NCBI GenBank assembly: GCA_018398585.1
Contig: JAGTTD010000009.1
Location: 12,219,193-12,283,192, forward strand
DNA: 64,000 nucleotides
Direction of reading: 5' to 3'
Source: Simmondsia chinensis
Lineage: Eukaryota > Streptophyta > Magnoliopsida > Caryophyllales > Simmondsiaceae
The notes beneath the pieces were generated by a model. The model ran no database searches. It saw only the letters and a program-made list of their open reading frames with translations, and was not told the origin of the DNA. Shown here in pieces: positions 42,607-53,309 of the stretch; positions within the stretch are counted from its first letter, which is position 1, and each line of letters starts with the position of its first letter. Made by a program: the position numbers and the translations under genes.

Positions 42607-44052
42607 AAGGAATTTTGGGTTGCATTTCTTCCCAGGTTGATAAGGCTGATTGCACTTGTAACATAGTCTTTGAGTAGCTTTCTGTCTTGCTCAAGGATGT
42701 GAGGGATTATCTAACCCCTTGTGTTGCTTGGAACTATTTCCCTTGTACCTTGATCCAACGTTAGAAGAAAGACCAGTTGCTTCAAATAATTTAGCCTTAG
42801 CATAAGCTTTGGATAATGTCTTAGGATCAACTGCCTTCACAAGATTCTTAACTTTGGGCTGTAAGCCACTTATAAAACTTGAGACATAATATGATTCAGT
42901 GGCATGAAGATATTCGGTTGCCACACTAGCTCTAAGGTTAGCATACTAGCCCTAAGGTTCTCAAACATTGTCATATACTATTTCACAGATGTTTCTTGTA
43001 TCACCTTGTTGAATCTATCAACAATGTCACTAGAATCTTCATCTCCATATTGCTCACAAAGTTCTTTCACAAAATCAATCCAAGAGAGAGTAGGATTGCT
43101 CTTCAATAAACTGTAAAGCCATACCTCGTGATCACCAAGAAGATAAACAGCAGCAATATGTACCTTTTCTGCTTCATCAATGTGATAAAAGTCAAAATAA
43201 CGATCACATCTCTTCAGCCATGAATGAGGTTGCTTTCCATCAAAAGGCTCGATCTGAACTCTTGGCTGTCTGTAGCCACTGCTTTTGTTATTGAATGACA
43301 CTTCATTACTGCCTGAGTGCTACTAATTCCACTGATCAGGAGGTTGATCAAATTGCTCCTCATTCAAACTAGCGGTTCTATGAATACGTGTTTTATCAGG
43401 GGGACGAACACCTTGTCCTGCATTCAAACTTATAGGTTGTGATTGAGCTTAATCAAATGATCGATCCTATCTAGCAGTTACTTCTGCTTCTTGAGTTCGA
43501 TCGTGAGTTCTAACATAAGCTATCGGGGTTCAATCTTGATGTCTGATAGCATCATTAGGTACTTAAGGATTTGCCTCCTCTGTGGGCCTCAAATGGTGAC
43601 TTGTATGCAACAAACTAGCAGGTATTAATGGTTTCGGAGCAGCAGGCACATTTTGTCTCCTGAATTACTGTCCTAGTTCAACAAATTTCTCATCAATATA
43701 TTGCATTTGCTGACAAAATCGACTATTAAACCTTTCCTCAAACTCCAATGATTTTTTATTAACTCGATTAGAAATCTTTTCTTCAATTTGCTAAGCTCGA
43801 TGATCAAATTGATCCTTGAACTATTGATTAGACTGAAGTAAGAATTCACTTTGCTACTGCCTTAAGGCTTCACTTTGTGACTGCTAAAACTGAACAATGA
43901 ACTCCTTCATCTAAATGCTCAATTGTGCATTCGTGACAAAATCTTGGTCTGCTATAGCACCAGTACTAACAACATCAGCATATGACGGATTAGCTGCCAC
44001 TCTAGCAGCTCCTGACCTTGTTGTAACTCTTGCTACCGATTAACTTGCCATT
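42607..44052 (-). pseudogene. Gag of B with many in-frame stops
   Basis: From ATG 44052 (MAS, stop, SVARVTTRSGAARVAA) one frame runs about 1 kb with roughly a dozen TAG/TAA/TGA codons but, as far as I can follow, no frameshift to about 42980. Many stops neighbour Gln codons (CAG TAG CAA; CAA TAG TTC; CAG TAA TTC). The open core is at 43301-42978 (VQIEPFDGKQPHSWLKRCDR, GDHEVWLYSLLKSNPTLSWI). 42924-42691 has SGLQPKVKNLVKAVDPKTLS. The zinc-knuckle remnant CYKCNQPYQPGKKC (about 42660) lacks its His. Confidence 0.88.
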
Positions 44053-44130
44053 GTTTTTCAAATTTTGAATCAATTTAGAATATTTGATATCCTATCACAT
44101 TTGATTTGGAAGACAAGCTCTGATACCAAT

Positions 44131-44481
44131 TGTTAAACCTCCAGATAAACTTAAGCTTAACCCTGTGAAAGAAGAGATTAGATGAGAAGAGAAGTGAAGG
44201 AGATGAAAAGTATAGAGAGAATTAGATGAGAGAGAGAAATATCTCAAAGAGATTAGGTTGGATTTTCATTGAATGAATGAATTATTACACTTGATCAACC
44301 ACATATAAGCAAACTAATACATTGAACCAAGACAAGCTAGCAACCGCCTTAACCGACCTTGGCGCCAAAAATATCTAATCAAACCAAAATATCTACTTAA
44401 GCCATTTAACATATTACATGGCATTACATTGATTCAGAAACTACAACTTGATTACATTCCTATTTCAAGCCAATCATAACA
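44131..44481 (-). repeat. 5' LTR of B
   Basis: Plus-strand TGTTAAACCTCCAG to CCAATCATAACA (TG...CA on both strands). It is flanked inside by the primer-binding-site complement and outside by the AATAT target copy. Confidence 0.9.
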
Positions 44482-44485
44482 ATAT

Positions 44486-44608
44486 ATTTTCTTCTCTCAT
44501 CTCAATCCTCTCTAATTCTCTTCTGTAACCACTCTCTTCATCTTCATCTTTCTCACTCCTAGGTTATGATCTCAGGTTAAACTTGAATCATAACAAGTGG
44601 TATCAGAG
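44486..44608 (+). repeat. 5' LTR of D, second part, with PBS
   Basis: This matches 53200-53309 (CTTCTCTCATCTCAATCC, TTCATCTTCATCTTTCTC, TAGGTTATGAT, AAACTTGAATC). It ends CATAACA at 44595 and is followed by AGTGGTATCAGAG (44596-44608), the primer-binding site. Confidence 0.87.
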
Positions 44609-44673
44609 TTTGAGTTAGCTAAATTGATTTTGCTTTGCTTCGATCAAGCTGGCAAAAGGCAAGAAAGCTGCGT

Positions 44674-45216
44674 CTATGGCTGGAAGTGCTAATACTGGAG
44701 CTAATCAGGCCGAGCAAGTGGGTAAATTGCGCCACCAAGTGCAAGATTTGGTGCTAGCTATTGGTAACATGAATGATAATCGGCAACACTCGTAGTAACA
44801 CTTGCAATAGCAACTGTCTAGAATGCAAGAGCATATCAATAGACAATCTAAATTTGCCAGAGCTAGAATCTTATAGCAAGGAAGACCTCCCGGTCCTCTC
44901 TTTTCCAAAACATGTTGAAGAACTAGTAGAGAAGATTCCAATGGTGAGAAGATCAGGTTTTCGCCAGCCTATGGTTGAGATCGATGCTTTTGATGGAGTA
45001 CAACCGCAATCATGGATTAGAAGATGTGAAAAATATTTTCAAGTCTATGCTACACAAGACTAATAGAAGGTTGAAGTAGTTGCCATCTATCTTCATGGAG
45101 ATCAAAAGGTTTAGTTCCATAGCTTGATTTAGAGCAATCCTAATGTAACTTGGCAAGAATTCGTGGATGAGCTATGCGAAAGGTATGCTAATGAGGATCC
45201 AAGAGAGGTGATTGAT
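44674..45216 (+). pseudogene. Gag of D, 5' part
   Basis: ATG 44674 gives MAGSANTGANQAEQVGKLRH and QVQDLVLAIGNMND, then RQHS followed by TAG TAA CAC TTG CAA TAG CAA, three stops at expected Gln positions. The core is at 44773-45063 (RSGFRQPMVEIDAFDGVQPQ, SWIRRCEKYFQVYATQD) and continues with NPNVTWQEFVDELCERYANE. It is interrupted at 45216 by element C within REVID; the frame resumes at 47468. Confidence 0.86.
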
Positions 45217-45598
45217 TGTTATGATTGTAATCAAATGTGATCTAATAAGTTTTAGTGGCTTTAATCCTTGTAATGGGTAGTAGTGTGTGTTAGGTGTTTG
45301 GCGCCAATTAGGTTCAAATGTTAGGTAAGTCGGTTAAGTAAGTCAAGGAGGGTCAAATGTGGCGGCTGTTGTTTCCTTAAGTCGGTTAGAAGTTGGATGG
45401 ATGCAATGTATCTAGAATTCTATAAGTAGCTAGCTCAAGTGTAATTCTTACTCATTCAATGAAAATTTCAACCAATCTCTTTGAGATATTTCTTTCTCTC
45501 ATCTAACTATCTCTATTTTCTCATCTCCTTCACTTCTTTCTCATCCCATACTCTCTTCTATCATAGGTTAAGATCAAGATTTAATCTCGATCTTAACA
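45217..45598 (+). repeat. 5' LTR of C
   Basis: TGTTATGATTGTAATC to GATCTTAACA. It is nearly identical to 47084-47467 (about 20 differences by eye), indicating a relatively recent insertion. Confidence 0.9.
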
Positions 45599-46489
45599 AT
45601 TGGTATCAGAGCCTCATTTGGCTTCCAAATCAAACAGATTCGATATCAAATATCTTTTGATTGCATTGCAATTTGCTTAAGAATTCAGTTATGAATTTTA
45701 TTGTAAATTGCGGCTGTTAACTAAAAAAAAAAGTTGCTTTGAAACACATAAAAAGAGGTTGAATTGATGATCGGATGTGAGTCCTTGAATTCAGCTTGTG
45801 TTGATCTCATTGTTGGCAGTACATTGATCACATTCAGTTCAGCATATCAACTTCTGATTGCTGTGTTATCCTTGTTAGATTTAGTATAGAATTAAGCCTA
45901 AATCAGTAAACAAAGTGCAAAGAATTGTGCTGTTGCAACGTGTGTTCTTGATCATCAGAATTCATCAAGTTACTGGAAAGGCTGAAGTGAGTGTTGGATC
46001 AATCTTATGCCTGATCAAAATCAAAAAGATTAGTTTTAGCAAAGCTGAATTGAGGTAAATTCAGATTCTACAAATTCAAAAATTGAGGAAGGTAACAGAT
46101 TCTTAATCTCTAAGTATCAGTTGCTAAGAATACACTTGTGTTGTTGAAATCTGGTGGAAATTGTGTGTTAAGCATAGAAGTGTATAAGAACTTAGTTGAT
46201 TCAACTTTGATTCAATGTGTTCGAAGTAGAGTTAACCAGAACTCAGAAAATTCGCAGAAATCTGACATTGTTCTTGAGAATTGTGGTTGGAAGAGTGTTA
46301 AACCAGTAATTGTAGCTAAGTTCGAGTCTAATTCATGTTTAAAGCTTGAATTACTCAAGCTAACACTGCGGTTAGGGTTCTGGTTCGAGTTTTCTCTGAT
46401 TCAAAGTTCGTCAGTTAGGGTTCGGATTCTACGGTGATTATTTTAGCAGAATCAAGTGCGAAATTCAGTTTCCATAAGCAAGAGAAATG

Positions 46490-47070
46490 GAAGCTCCAAC
46501 TGATTCCGATTTATTTTTGAAGTGGACACCCGAATTCGATTAGATCTTACAACGCTCTACTGAAAAATTTATGCAGCATTTACAAGAGATTACAGCTAAG
46601 AATTTTGGTCCTTGAAGTGTGGTTTTACAACTTGAGGGGCACAATGTGGAACCACTTAATGCCATTGAAGATGAATTGGAGCAAGGTAATGCCGAAATTG
46701 ATGAACACAAGTTAGAGGAACCTGAGGTTGAACAAGTTGATCATTATGCAGACTCTTTGCTAGAGTTAGAGTATTTCGAAGATCTTGAGTCCCAGCAAGA
46801 TGTGTCTTCTGAATGGGAATACAGTTCTCATGTCAAGGGGACGATAAAAGAAACAAAGAGTAAAGCTAAGAGAAGCCATCTCAATGAAGCATTGAAAGAC
46901 TTTTAGAGTAAAGAAAAGTCTACAATGAAGAAATTGAAGCATAAGTTTGTGTTACGGCCTAAGATGTTTGATGATTACAAGTTAGAAAAGTCAGTGATTG
47001 ATTCACGGTCACCTAAGGATGATTCAATGCTACAAGAGATTGAAGTTTCTGTATTAGACAAGAATCTTTA
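46490..47070 (+). pseudogene. Unidentified acidic ORF of element C
   Basis: From ATG 46490 (MEAPTDSDLFLKWTPEFD) one frame runs to TAA 47068-47070, 193 codons, with only three internal stops: a TAG after EFD, a TGA after NFGP, and a TAG after KDF. The middle is strongly acidic (EDELEQGNAEIDEHKLEEPE, DLESQQDVSSEWEY). A basic patch (KETKSKAKRSHL) and RPKMFDDYKLEKSVIDSRSP follow. The frame ends just before the polypurine tract. I recognise no family; gag-like accessory protein or captured gene fragment are both possible. Confidence 0.5.
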
Positions 47071-47083
47071 AAGGGGGGAGTAT

Positions 47084-47467
47084 TGTTATGATAGTAATCA
47101 ATTGTGATCCAATATGTTTTAGTGGCTTTAATCCTTGTAATGGGTTGTAGCGTGTGTTAGGTGTTTGGCGCCAATTTGGTTCAAATGTTAGATGAGTCGG
47201 TTATGTAAGTCAAGGAGGGTCAAATGTGGCGGCTGTTGTTTCCTTAAGTCGATTCGAAGTTGGATGGATGCAATGTATCTAGAATTCTACAAGTAGTTAG
47301 CTCAAGTGTAATTCTTAGTCATTCAATGAAAATTTCAACCAATCTCTTTGAGATATTTCTTTCTCTCATCTAACTCTCTCTCTCTTTTTTCATCTCCCTC
47401 ACTTCTTTCTCATCCCATATTCTCTTCTATCATAGGTTAAGATCAAGATTTAATTTCGATCTTAACA
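47084..47467 (+). repeat. 3' LTR of C
   Basis: TGTTATGATAGTAATC to TCGATCTTAACA, directly downstream of the polypurine tract. Confidence 0.9.
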
Positions 47468-47864
47468 TTGACCAGTTCACCATGGTGGCTCAAGTGAGTA
47501 TTGTTGAGAAGTATATGACACGTTTTGAGAACTTGAAGGTAGGATGATGTCTATAAATCCGGGAGCGAAGGAAGCTTATTATGTTTACAATGAACATAAG
47601 CCAAGGATCAAGAATCTTGTGAGGGCTCTTCCTCCTACATTGTCCAAGGCCTATTCGAAAGCACGATTGTTTGAATCAACTGCGTTAGCTTATCCTGAGG
47701 CAGGACCGAAAACAAGGCGGTTGTTCAACATCTGCAACAGGTAGCTCCAAGTATGACCAAGGCACTGAGTATAGAGGAAAAGAAGGCTCAAATATTGTGT
47801 TTCAAATGCAATCAAAAGTACTTCTTTGGTCACAAGTGCAATGCCAAGTAATTAATGGCAGTCA
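47468..47864 (+). pseudogene. Gag of D, 3' part
   Basis: It resumes after C with VSIVEKYMTRFENLK, then, frameshifted, SINPGAKEAYYVYNEHKPRI and KNLVRALPPTLSKAYSKARL. The zinc knuckle CFKCNQKYFFGHKC (47801-47842) is intact here (C, C, H, C). Confidence 0.85.
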
Positions 47865-49390
47865 TTGCGAATGAAACTGATGAAATTCAAGAGAAGTTTA
47901 AGTGGGAGGAAGAAACAGAAACAGGTTTCTGAGAGTGATGAAATGGAGATTTTGGTGAGAGCTTGGACTAGTGGTTCTCACAACGCAATAAGGATTCAGG
48001 GAATTGCAAATGACAAACCACTATTGATTTTGATTGATAGTGGTAGCACGCACAACTTTGTAGATCCTAAAATTGTCAAGTTGGTGGAGCATAAGTTGAT
48101 CAAAACAAGTCCTTTGGCAGCTACAGTTGCTGATGGGAACTCAATGCTCACACAAACCAAGTGTAAATAGTTATGCTGGGAGATGCAAAGCCATCTATCT
48201 GAGTATGATTTTAGAGTATTGAAGCTTGGAGGTTGTGATATGGTCTTGGGAGTTGATTGGATGAAGACTTTTAGTCCTTTGGTGTTTGATTTTGCGAGCT
48301 ATCAATCTCTTTTGAAAAAAATGGCACAGCTATTAAGGTGCAAAGCATTGTGTAGAGTGGACAGTTGCATTTGATGAGATGAAAGAGGCTATAAAGTGTG
48401 ATCAAGAAGGGCGCTTATTAATGGATTGGCCAATTATTATCTCTCCATGCTGAACCTGAGGAAGCTAAGGTGAACTCTAACCCTGCCGTTAGCAAGTTAA
48501 TACATGAATTCAGTGATCTTTTTGAGCATTCTACTTCATTACCACCGAAAAGAGCTTTGGACCATGCTATTCCCCTCCAATAAAATTCAAATCTAGTTAA
48601 TCTTAGATCTTACCAGTATCCCCATGCTCATAAAAATGAGATAGAACAACAAGTTGAGGAGCTTTTGAAGACAAACTTCATTAGAAACAGTCATAGCCCC
48701 TATGCTTCCCCTATCATCTTGGTTAAGAAAAAAGATGGATCATCAAAGATGTGTATTTAGTATAGACAACTCAATTCTTTTACCATTAAAGATAAATTCC
48801 CAATTCCAATCATAGATGACCTTTTGGATGAACTTTATGGGTCCAAATTCTTCTCTAAACTGGATTTGAGGCGAGGCTATTACCAAATTCGAGTATTGGA
48901 CCGAGCTATCCATAAACCGGCCTTTAGAAGCCATCATGGACACGATGAATTTATGATTATGTCCTTTGGTCTATCAAATGCCCCTGCTACCTTTCAGACA
49001 TTGATGAACTCAGTTTTCAAACCTTTTTGGAGAAAATTTGTTCTTGTATTCTTTGATGATATCTAGGTGTATAGTCCTTCCATAGTGTCTCACTTGGCAC
49101 AGCTCAATCAAGTGTTCAAAACCATGCACAAGCACAAACGTTTTGCTAAACTTTCCAAGTGTTCCTTGGCCAATCTCAAGTAGAGTACTTGCGTCTTGTA
49201 ATTTCTTGCAATGGTGTGGCCACCGCTGTAACTAAGGTGCAAGTGATGAGACATTGGCCAACTCCTACTTCAATCAAGCAGTTAAGGGGATTCTTGGGTC
49301 TCATTGGATATTATAGAAAATTTATGGCTAGATATGGTGTAATTGCTAAACCCTTAACTGATCTACTTAAGAAGGATGCTTTTAAGTGAT
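47865..49390 (+). pseudogene. Protease and RT of D
   Basis: Protease 47865-48170 and 48183-48374: LLILIDSGSTHNFVDPKIVK (active site intact), LKLGGCDMVLGVDWMKTFSP. RT follows with stops: SYQYPHAHKNEIEQQVEEL region, [19 protein letters not shown] then TAG, then 48824-49066 ([33 protein letters not shown] then TAG). The thumb is at 49159-49389 ([20 protein letters not shown]). The F-x-D-D box is intact. Confidence 0.87.
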
Positions 49391-49399
49391 CAGATAAAG

Positions 49400-51214
49400 C
49401 TTAAGAAGCATTTTAAGGGTTAAAGATAGCCCTGTATACAAATCCTGTTTTGGGAATGCCAGATTTCAGTGTTCCCTTCATTGTTGAAACAGATGTGTGT
49501 GGCAAAGGTGTGGGAGCAGTGTTGTCATAGAAGGAAAGACCAGTGGCTTAACTCAGCCAAGCACTCAGTACCAAACATTTGAATTTTTCCATCTATGAGA
49601 AAGAGTATTTGGCTATTCTTATGGCAGTACAAAAGTGAAGGCATTACCTAGAAGGCCATCATTTCATTATCAAGACTTCTCACCAAAGTCTTAAGTATGT
49701 GTTAGAGCAAAGAATTACAACAAGATTACGGCGTAAAGGGCTCATGAAGATGTTAGAATTGGATTACTGGATTGAATATTTTAGAGGGAGGGAAAACTTA
49801 GTAACTAATGCTTTATCAAGGAAGCAAGAAGACGATGAGATGCAAGCTAGTGTTTGTAATGCTATCGCGCTTGTATTGTCCTCTTGGATGGAAGAAGTTC
49901 ACAAATCTTATGTGGAAGATAGTTTTGCTCAGGATTGTATTACGGCTTTCAGCATTAAGCCTAGTTCTAGTGGTTATTCTGATATAATTGTGGCCAATGG
50001 CATTATGAGAGTGAAGGGTAAGCTTTACATTGGGTCCTCCACAGGATTGAGGAAGTAGATCATCCTAGCATTCCATGATTCAGCTTGGGGAGGTTACTCA
50101 GGCATCGATGGAACATACCAGGGACCCAAGCAGTACTTCCATTGGTTGGAATTGAAGAAGGAGGTATCTGAATATGTTTAAGTCTGTAAGGTGTGTCAAC
50201 AAACCAAAAGCGATCATGTGCCTTATTCAAGGTTGCTTCAGCCTTTACGTATCCCTGATAGTGCTTGGCAGCACAAAAGTATGGATTTCATAGAGGGTTT
50301 ACCTAAGTCAGAGGGGAAGGAAGGCATTTGGGTTATGGTGGATCAATTTACTAAATTTGCTCACTTCATTGGTCTCAATCATCGAGTTTCAGCTGAAAGA
50401 TTGGCGAAATTGTTCTTGGATGACATCTGCAAGCTTCATGGCTTGCCTTAATCCATTGTATCTGATCGGGACAGGTTATTTACGAGCAATTTTTGGCGTG
50501 AGTTGTTCTTGCTGCTTGGATCCTCTCTTACCTTGAGCTCTTCTTATAATCCTCGAACGAATGGACAAACAGAAAGGGTGAATTAATGTGTTGAGCAATA
50601 TTTGAAGAACATGCCATTTCTCCATCCTAAGCAGTGGCATCAATGGCTATCTTTGGCTGAGTTTTGGTATAACATGCATGCTCATTCTTCATTAGGGGCA
50701 ACTCCTTTCAAGGCACTTTACATCTACAATCCACCATTTCTAATTGTTTCACAAACTTCATTAGCATCTATAATGGAAGTGAATGACTTCCTAAATCAGA
50801 GGAAACAATTGTTGTAATAGCTTAAGGACAACCTGCAGGTAGCTCAATCAAGAATGAAGTTTTTTGCTGATAGGAAGAGATCTGATAGAACTTTTCAAGT
50901 TAGAGATATGGTGTATTTGAAATTGCAACCTTATACGCAATCCTTAGTGGTTGCACGCAAGAATGTTAAGTTGAGTGCTCGTTATTTTGGTCCTTACAAG
51001 ATGGTGCAAAAGCTGGGCAATGTTGCTTATAGGTTGTAGCTGCCTCCGGAGGCCAGTGTACACTCGGAGTTTCAGGTCTCTTTGTTGAAGAAGCAGGTCA
51101 CTGAGGGTGTTGCAAGTTCATCTACTCCTCCAACAGCTTCCTCAAGTGGTTTTATTTTACAGGCGCCTTTGGCAATCTTGAATACTCACACTATAAAGCA
51201 GAATGGAAGGCAAC
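49400..51214 (+). pseudogene. RNase H and integrase of D
   Basis: RNase H at 49430-49830 ([17 protein letters not shown], then TAG for Gln; KEYLAILMAV; ENLVTNALSRKQ). Integrase at 49860-51040: GKLYIGSSTGLRK zinc region, CKVCQQTKSDH, KSMDFIEGLPKSEGKEGIWV (Asp), [17 protein letters not shown] (Asp), [12 protein letters not shown] (Glu), so all three catalytic residues survive between scattered stops. C-terminal barrel RMKFFADRKRSDRTFQVRDM and FGPYKMVQKLGNVAYRL. It is split from its chromodomain by the solo LTR at 51215. Confidence 0.88.
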
Positions 51215-52817
51215 TGATGCGTCTCTTATTTACGCATCTTTTAATTGATATTTAATTATTTTGCATCTATTTAATTATAGTTCTACACTCATTTTGACAA
51301 TTTTTATGTTTAGTAGGTTTGAAATTAAAGTTCCAAAAATTGTCAAATTTTGGTGCAAATAAGGCAAATTCGATGCATAAACAATTAAATCAAGTCAATC
51401 TAGATTCGGGACAAGAACGTATAAGCTCGACCCGCATCAACCCGATCCAGCACTATTCATCACCTTCAACCTCCAGATCTGCACCGGCCCAACACCCCTG
51501 CCATCTTCAACCTCAGTCCACCGACCAACACAACCCGCTACAGTAGCCATGACCCTGTTCAGCAAAGCAGCCCAGTTATCCCGAACCCACACCGACATCA
51601 TCAACCACGGCCCAACTTCACCGACACCAGGCCCAGCACTGCAGCATCAGCTCCGGCCCACCAATAGCAACACCAGGCCCAGACCATCGTCACCGAGCCT
51701 CGACTCAACTATGACGCCAGCAAGCTCGGCCCATCATCAACCTCAAGCCCACCTCCAACTCATCAACACCAGGCCCACCAACTGCGGCCCAACGCCCAGA
51801 CCACGGCCCAGATCCGGTAGGGCACAGAGAAGATGCAGGGTTGGTTTCTATGAGGATATAACGTTCGATTTTGGGGTCTTCTTCTTGGTCTCTGGGTTGG
51901 AGTGCTGATAAACGACGGCCTCTATTCTTCGATTTGTTCACCGCCCCTCTTTCTCTCCAATTTTCTCTCTCTTCTTATTTCATACTATTTTTTTTTTTTG
52001 TTAAATTGGAACAAGAGCGAAATTATTGTGAAGACCGACATGAGTTCGTTCATCTCCTCCTGCACCGGATCATCCTTGATGGAGAGCTAACTTTCTCTCT
52101 GGGGTTAGATAAAATCTTAGCCTTTACTTTTATTTACTTTTAATTCGGGTTAATTTGATTGTTTACATGAATTGCTTGGTTGAGATAAATACTTTGAAGT
52201 ATTATATTTTTATTGTTTATTCAATTGATATGATTATTGAGTTTGTAACCTTTAATTGTTGATGTTGATATTTATAAATTAATTCTTTGTGCTTGTAGCC
52301 TTAGGATTAATTAATCAGGCAATAGTATTAACCGAATTGTTAATTAAAGCCTATCTTCCCTATGCTTTAGTTAGATAGGGTCAATACGTAATAATTAACA
52401 ATACGTTAGGTAGAGCCTATTTTCCCTATGATTTAGTTAGATAGGAACAATACGCAATACTAACACATTATCTTAGTAGGTTGAAGCTTGTAGTCTAAAC
52501 CACTACCCGTGTGACAATCAGTAATCCCAATTTAAGAGTTGACGCAAAAATAATTGGCTAATGATGGATTCGAAACCCTAGGTTCCAATTTAATACATTT
52601 TTTTCGATTAGAAGTAGATTACTTTAGTTTAATTGTCATTTTCTAGATTAATTAACACAAAGATATCACTTTTCCTTTAATCAATTTAGGTCATAGATTA
52701 AATTCACGCACTCTTAGTCCCTGTGGTTCGACACCCTCTTGCCCTACACTTCAATTTAGGTGTGTTTAATAGATAGGGTTTTATATTAAATTTTGATAGA
52801 TGTAGAAAAACACATCA
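51215..52817. mobile_element. Solo LTR, 1603 bp
   Basis: A single segment starting TGATGCGTCTC and ending AAAACACATCA (5-bp inverted ends TGATG/CATCA, TG...CA) is flanked by perfect 5-bp repeats GCAAC (51210-51214 and 52818-52822). Removing it restores the junction of D's pol reading frame. Its 3' part contains CCCTGTGGTTCGACACC, a sequence type common near LTR ends of large plant gypsy elements. No internal region is present, so LTR-LTR recombination is inferred. The frames 51319-51908 inside it are composition artefacts. Confidence 0.85.
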
Positions 52818-52822
52818 GCAAC

Positions 52823-52951
52823 TAGAGCAAGTCTTAATTCGATGGGCAAACTTGAGGATTGAAGATGTGACATGGGAAGATTGGAAATTTATCATGAGTC
52901 AATTCCCTACCTTCCATTCTTGAGACAGGAATGTTCTTAAGGAGGTGGTAT
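52823..52951 (+). pseudogene. Chromodomain tail of D and polypurine tract
   Basis: EQVLIRWANLRIEDVTWEDW, KFIMSQFPTFHS and a stop form the chromodomain-like C-terminus, thought to steer integration to modified chromatin. TTAAGGAGGTGGTAT precedes the 3' LTR as polypurine tract. Confidence 0.83.
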
Positions 52952-53309
52952 TGTCATGATTGTGAATCTATCTTGTACTGCTTAATAAGTCTCATACCTT
53001 TCTAAGGGTTGTTCTTGCTCGTTTGCTGATGTAATAAGGTGTAATTGGGTTGAATTACCATTTGGCACCAAAAGTAGTTAAGTCAATTAAAGAGTAGTGT
53101 CTTGATGCATTATATTGTCTTTAGCTGCCTTAGGTTGAAGGAAAGTATAAGTAGTTTAGTTGCTCTTTTGTAAGATTCATTGAATGATAACAACAAATAT
53201 CTTCTTCTCTCATCTCAATCCTCTCTAACTCTCTTCTCTAACCTATTCTCTTCATCTTCATCTTTCTCTTCCCTAGGTTATGATCCAAGGTTAAACTTGA
53301 ATCTTAACA
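52952..53309 (+). repeat. 3' LTR of D
   Basis: TGTCATGATTGTGAATC to GAATCTTAACA, 358 bp, uninterrupted. It gives the empty-site sequence for the B insertion (AACAACAAATATCTTC). Confidence 0.86.

Larger units (their letters stand above)
38746..44481 (-). mobile_element. Chromovirus-type gypsy B inside LTR of D
   Basis: Complete minus-strand element with LTRs 38746-39099 and 44131-44481. A direct repeat AATAT (38742-38746 and 44481-44485, one-base overlap with the LTR ends) fits a 5-bp target duplication. The empty site is visible at 53190-53205 in D's other LTR. The primer-binding-site complement GCTCTGATACCAAT is at 44117-44130. All standard gypsy domains are present but interrupted, mainly by in-frame stops. 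Confidence 0.92.
45217..47467 (+). mobile_element. Non-autonomous LTR element C inside gag of D
   Basis: LTRs 45217-45598 and 47084-47467, PBS ATTGGTATCAGAGCC (45599-45613), polypurine tract AAAGGGGGGAG (47071-47081), and flanking TTGAT/TTGAC (45212-45216, 47468-47472) as a target duplication with one change. The 1.5-kb interior has a long untranslated leader and one acidic reading frame, with no retroviral enzymes. The LTR is nearly the same family as the element at 9390-14509 (both end AATCTCGATC...). Confidence 0.9.
38590..53309 (+). mobile_element. Chromovirus-type gypsy D, multiply interrupted
   Basis: Plus-strand element: a 5' LTR (38590-38745 joined to 44486-44595), PBS, gag, protease, RT, RNase H, integrase, chromodomain and a 3' LTR (52952-53309). 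It contains element B in its 5' LTR, element C in gag and a solo LTR just upstream of the chromodomain. Its LTR start is lost at the junction with A. It is the best example here of a host element used as a landing site at least three times. Confidence 0.87.

Noticed and set aside
51319..51908. Pro/His/Thr-rich frames as a protein
   Set aside because: They lie wholly inside the solo LTR defined by GCAAC duplications and TG...CA ends.
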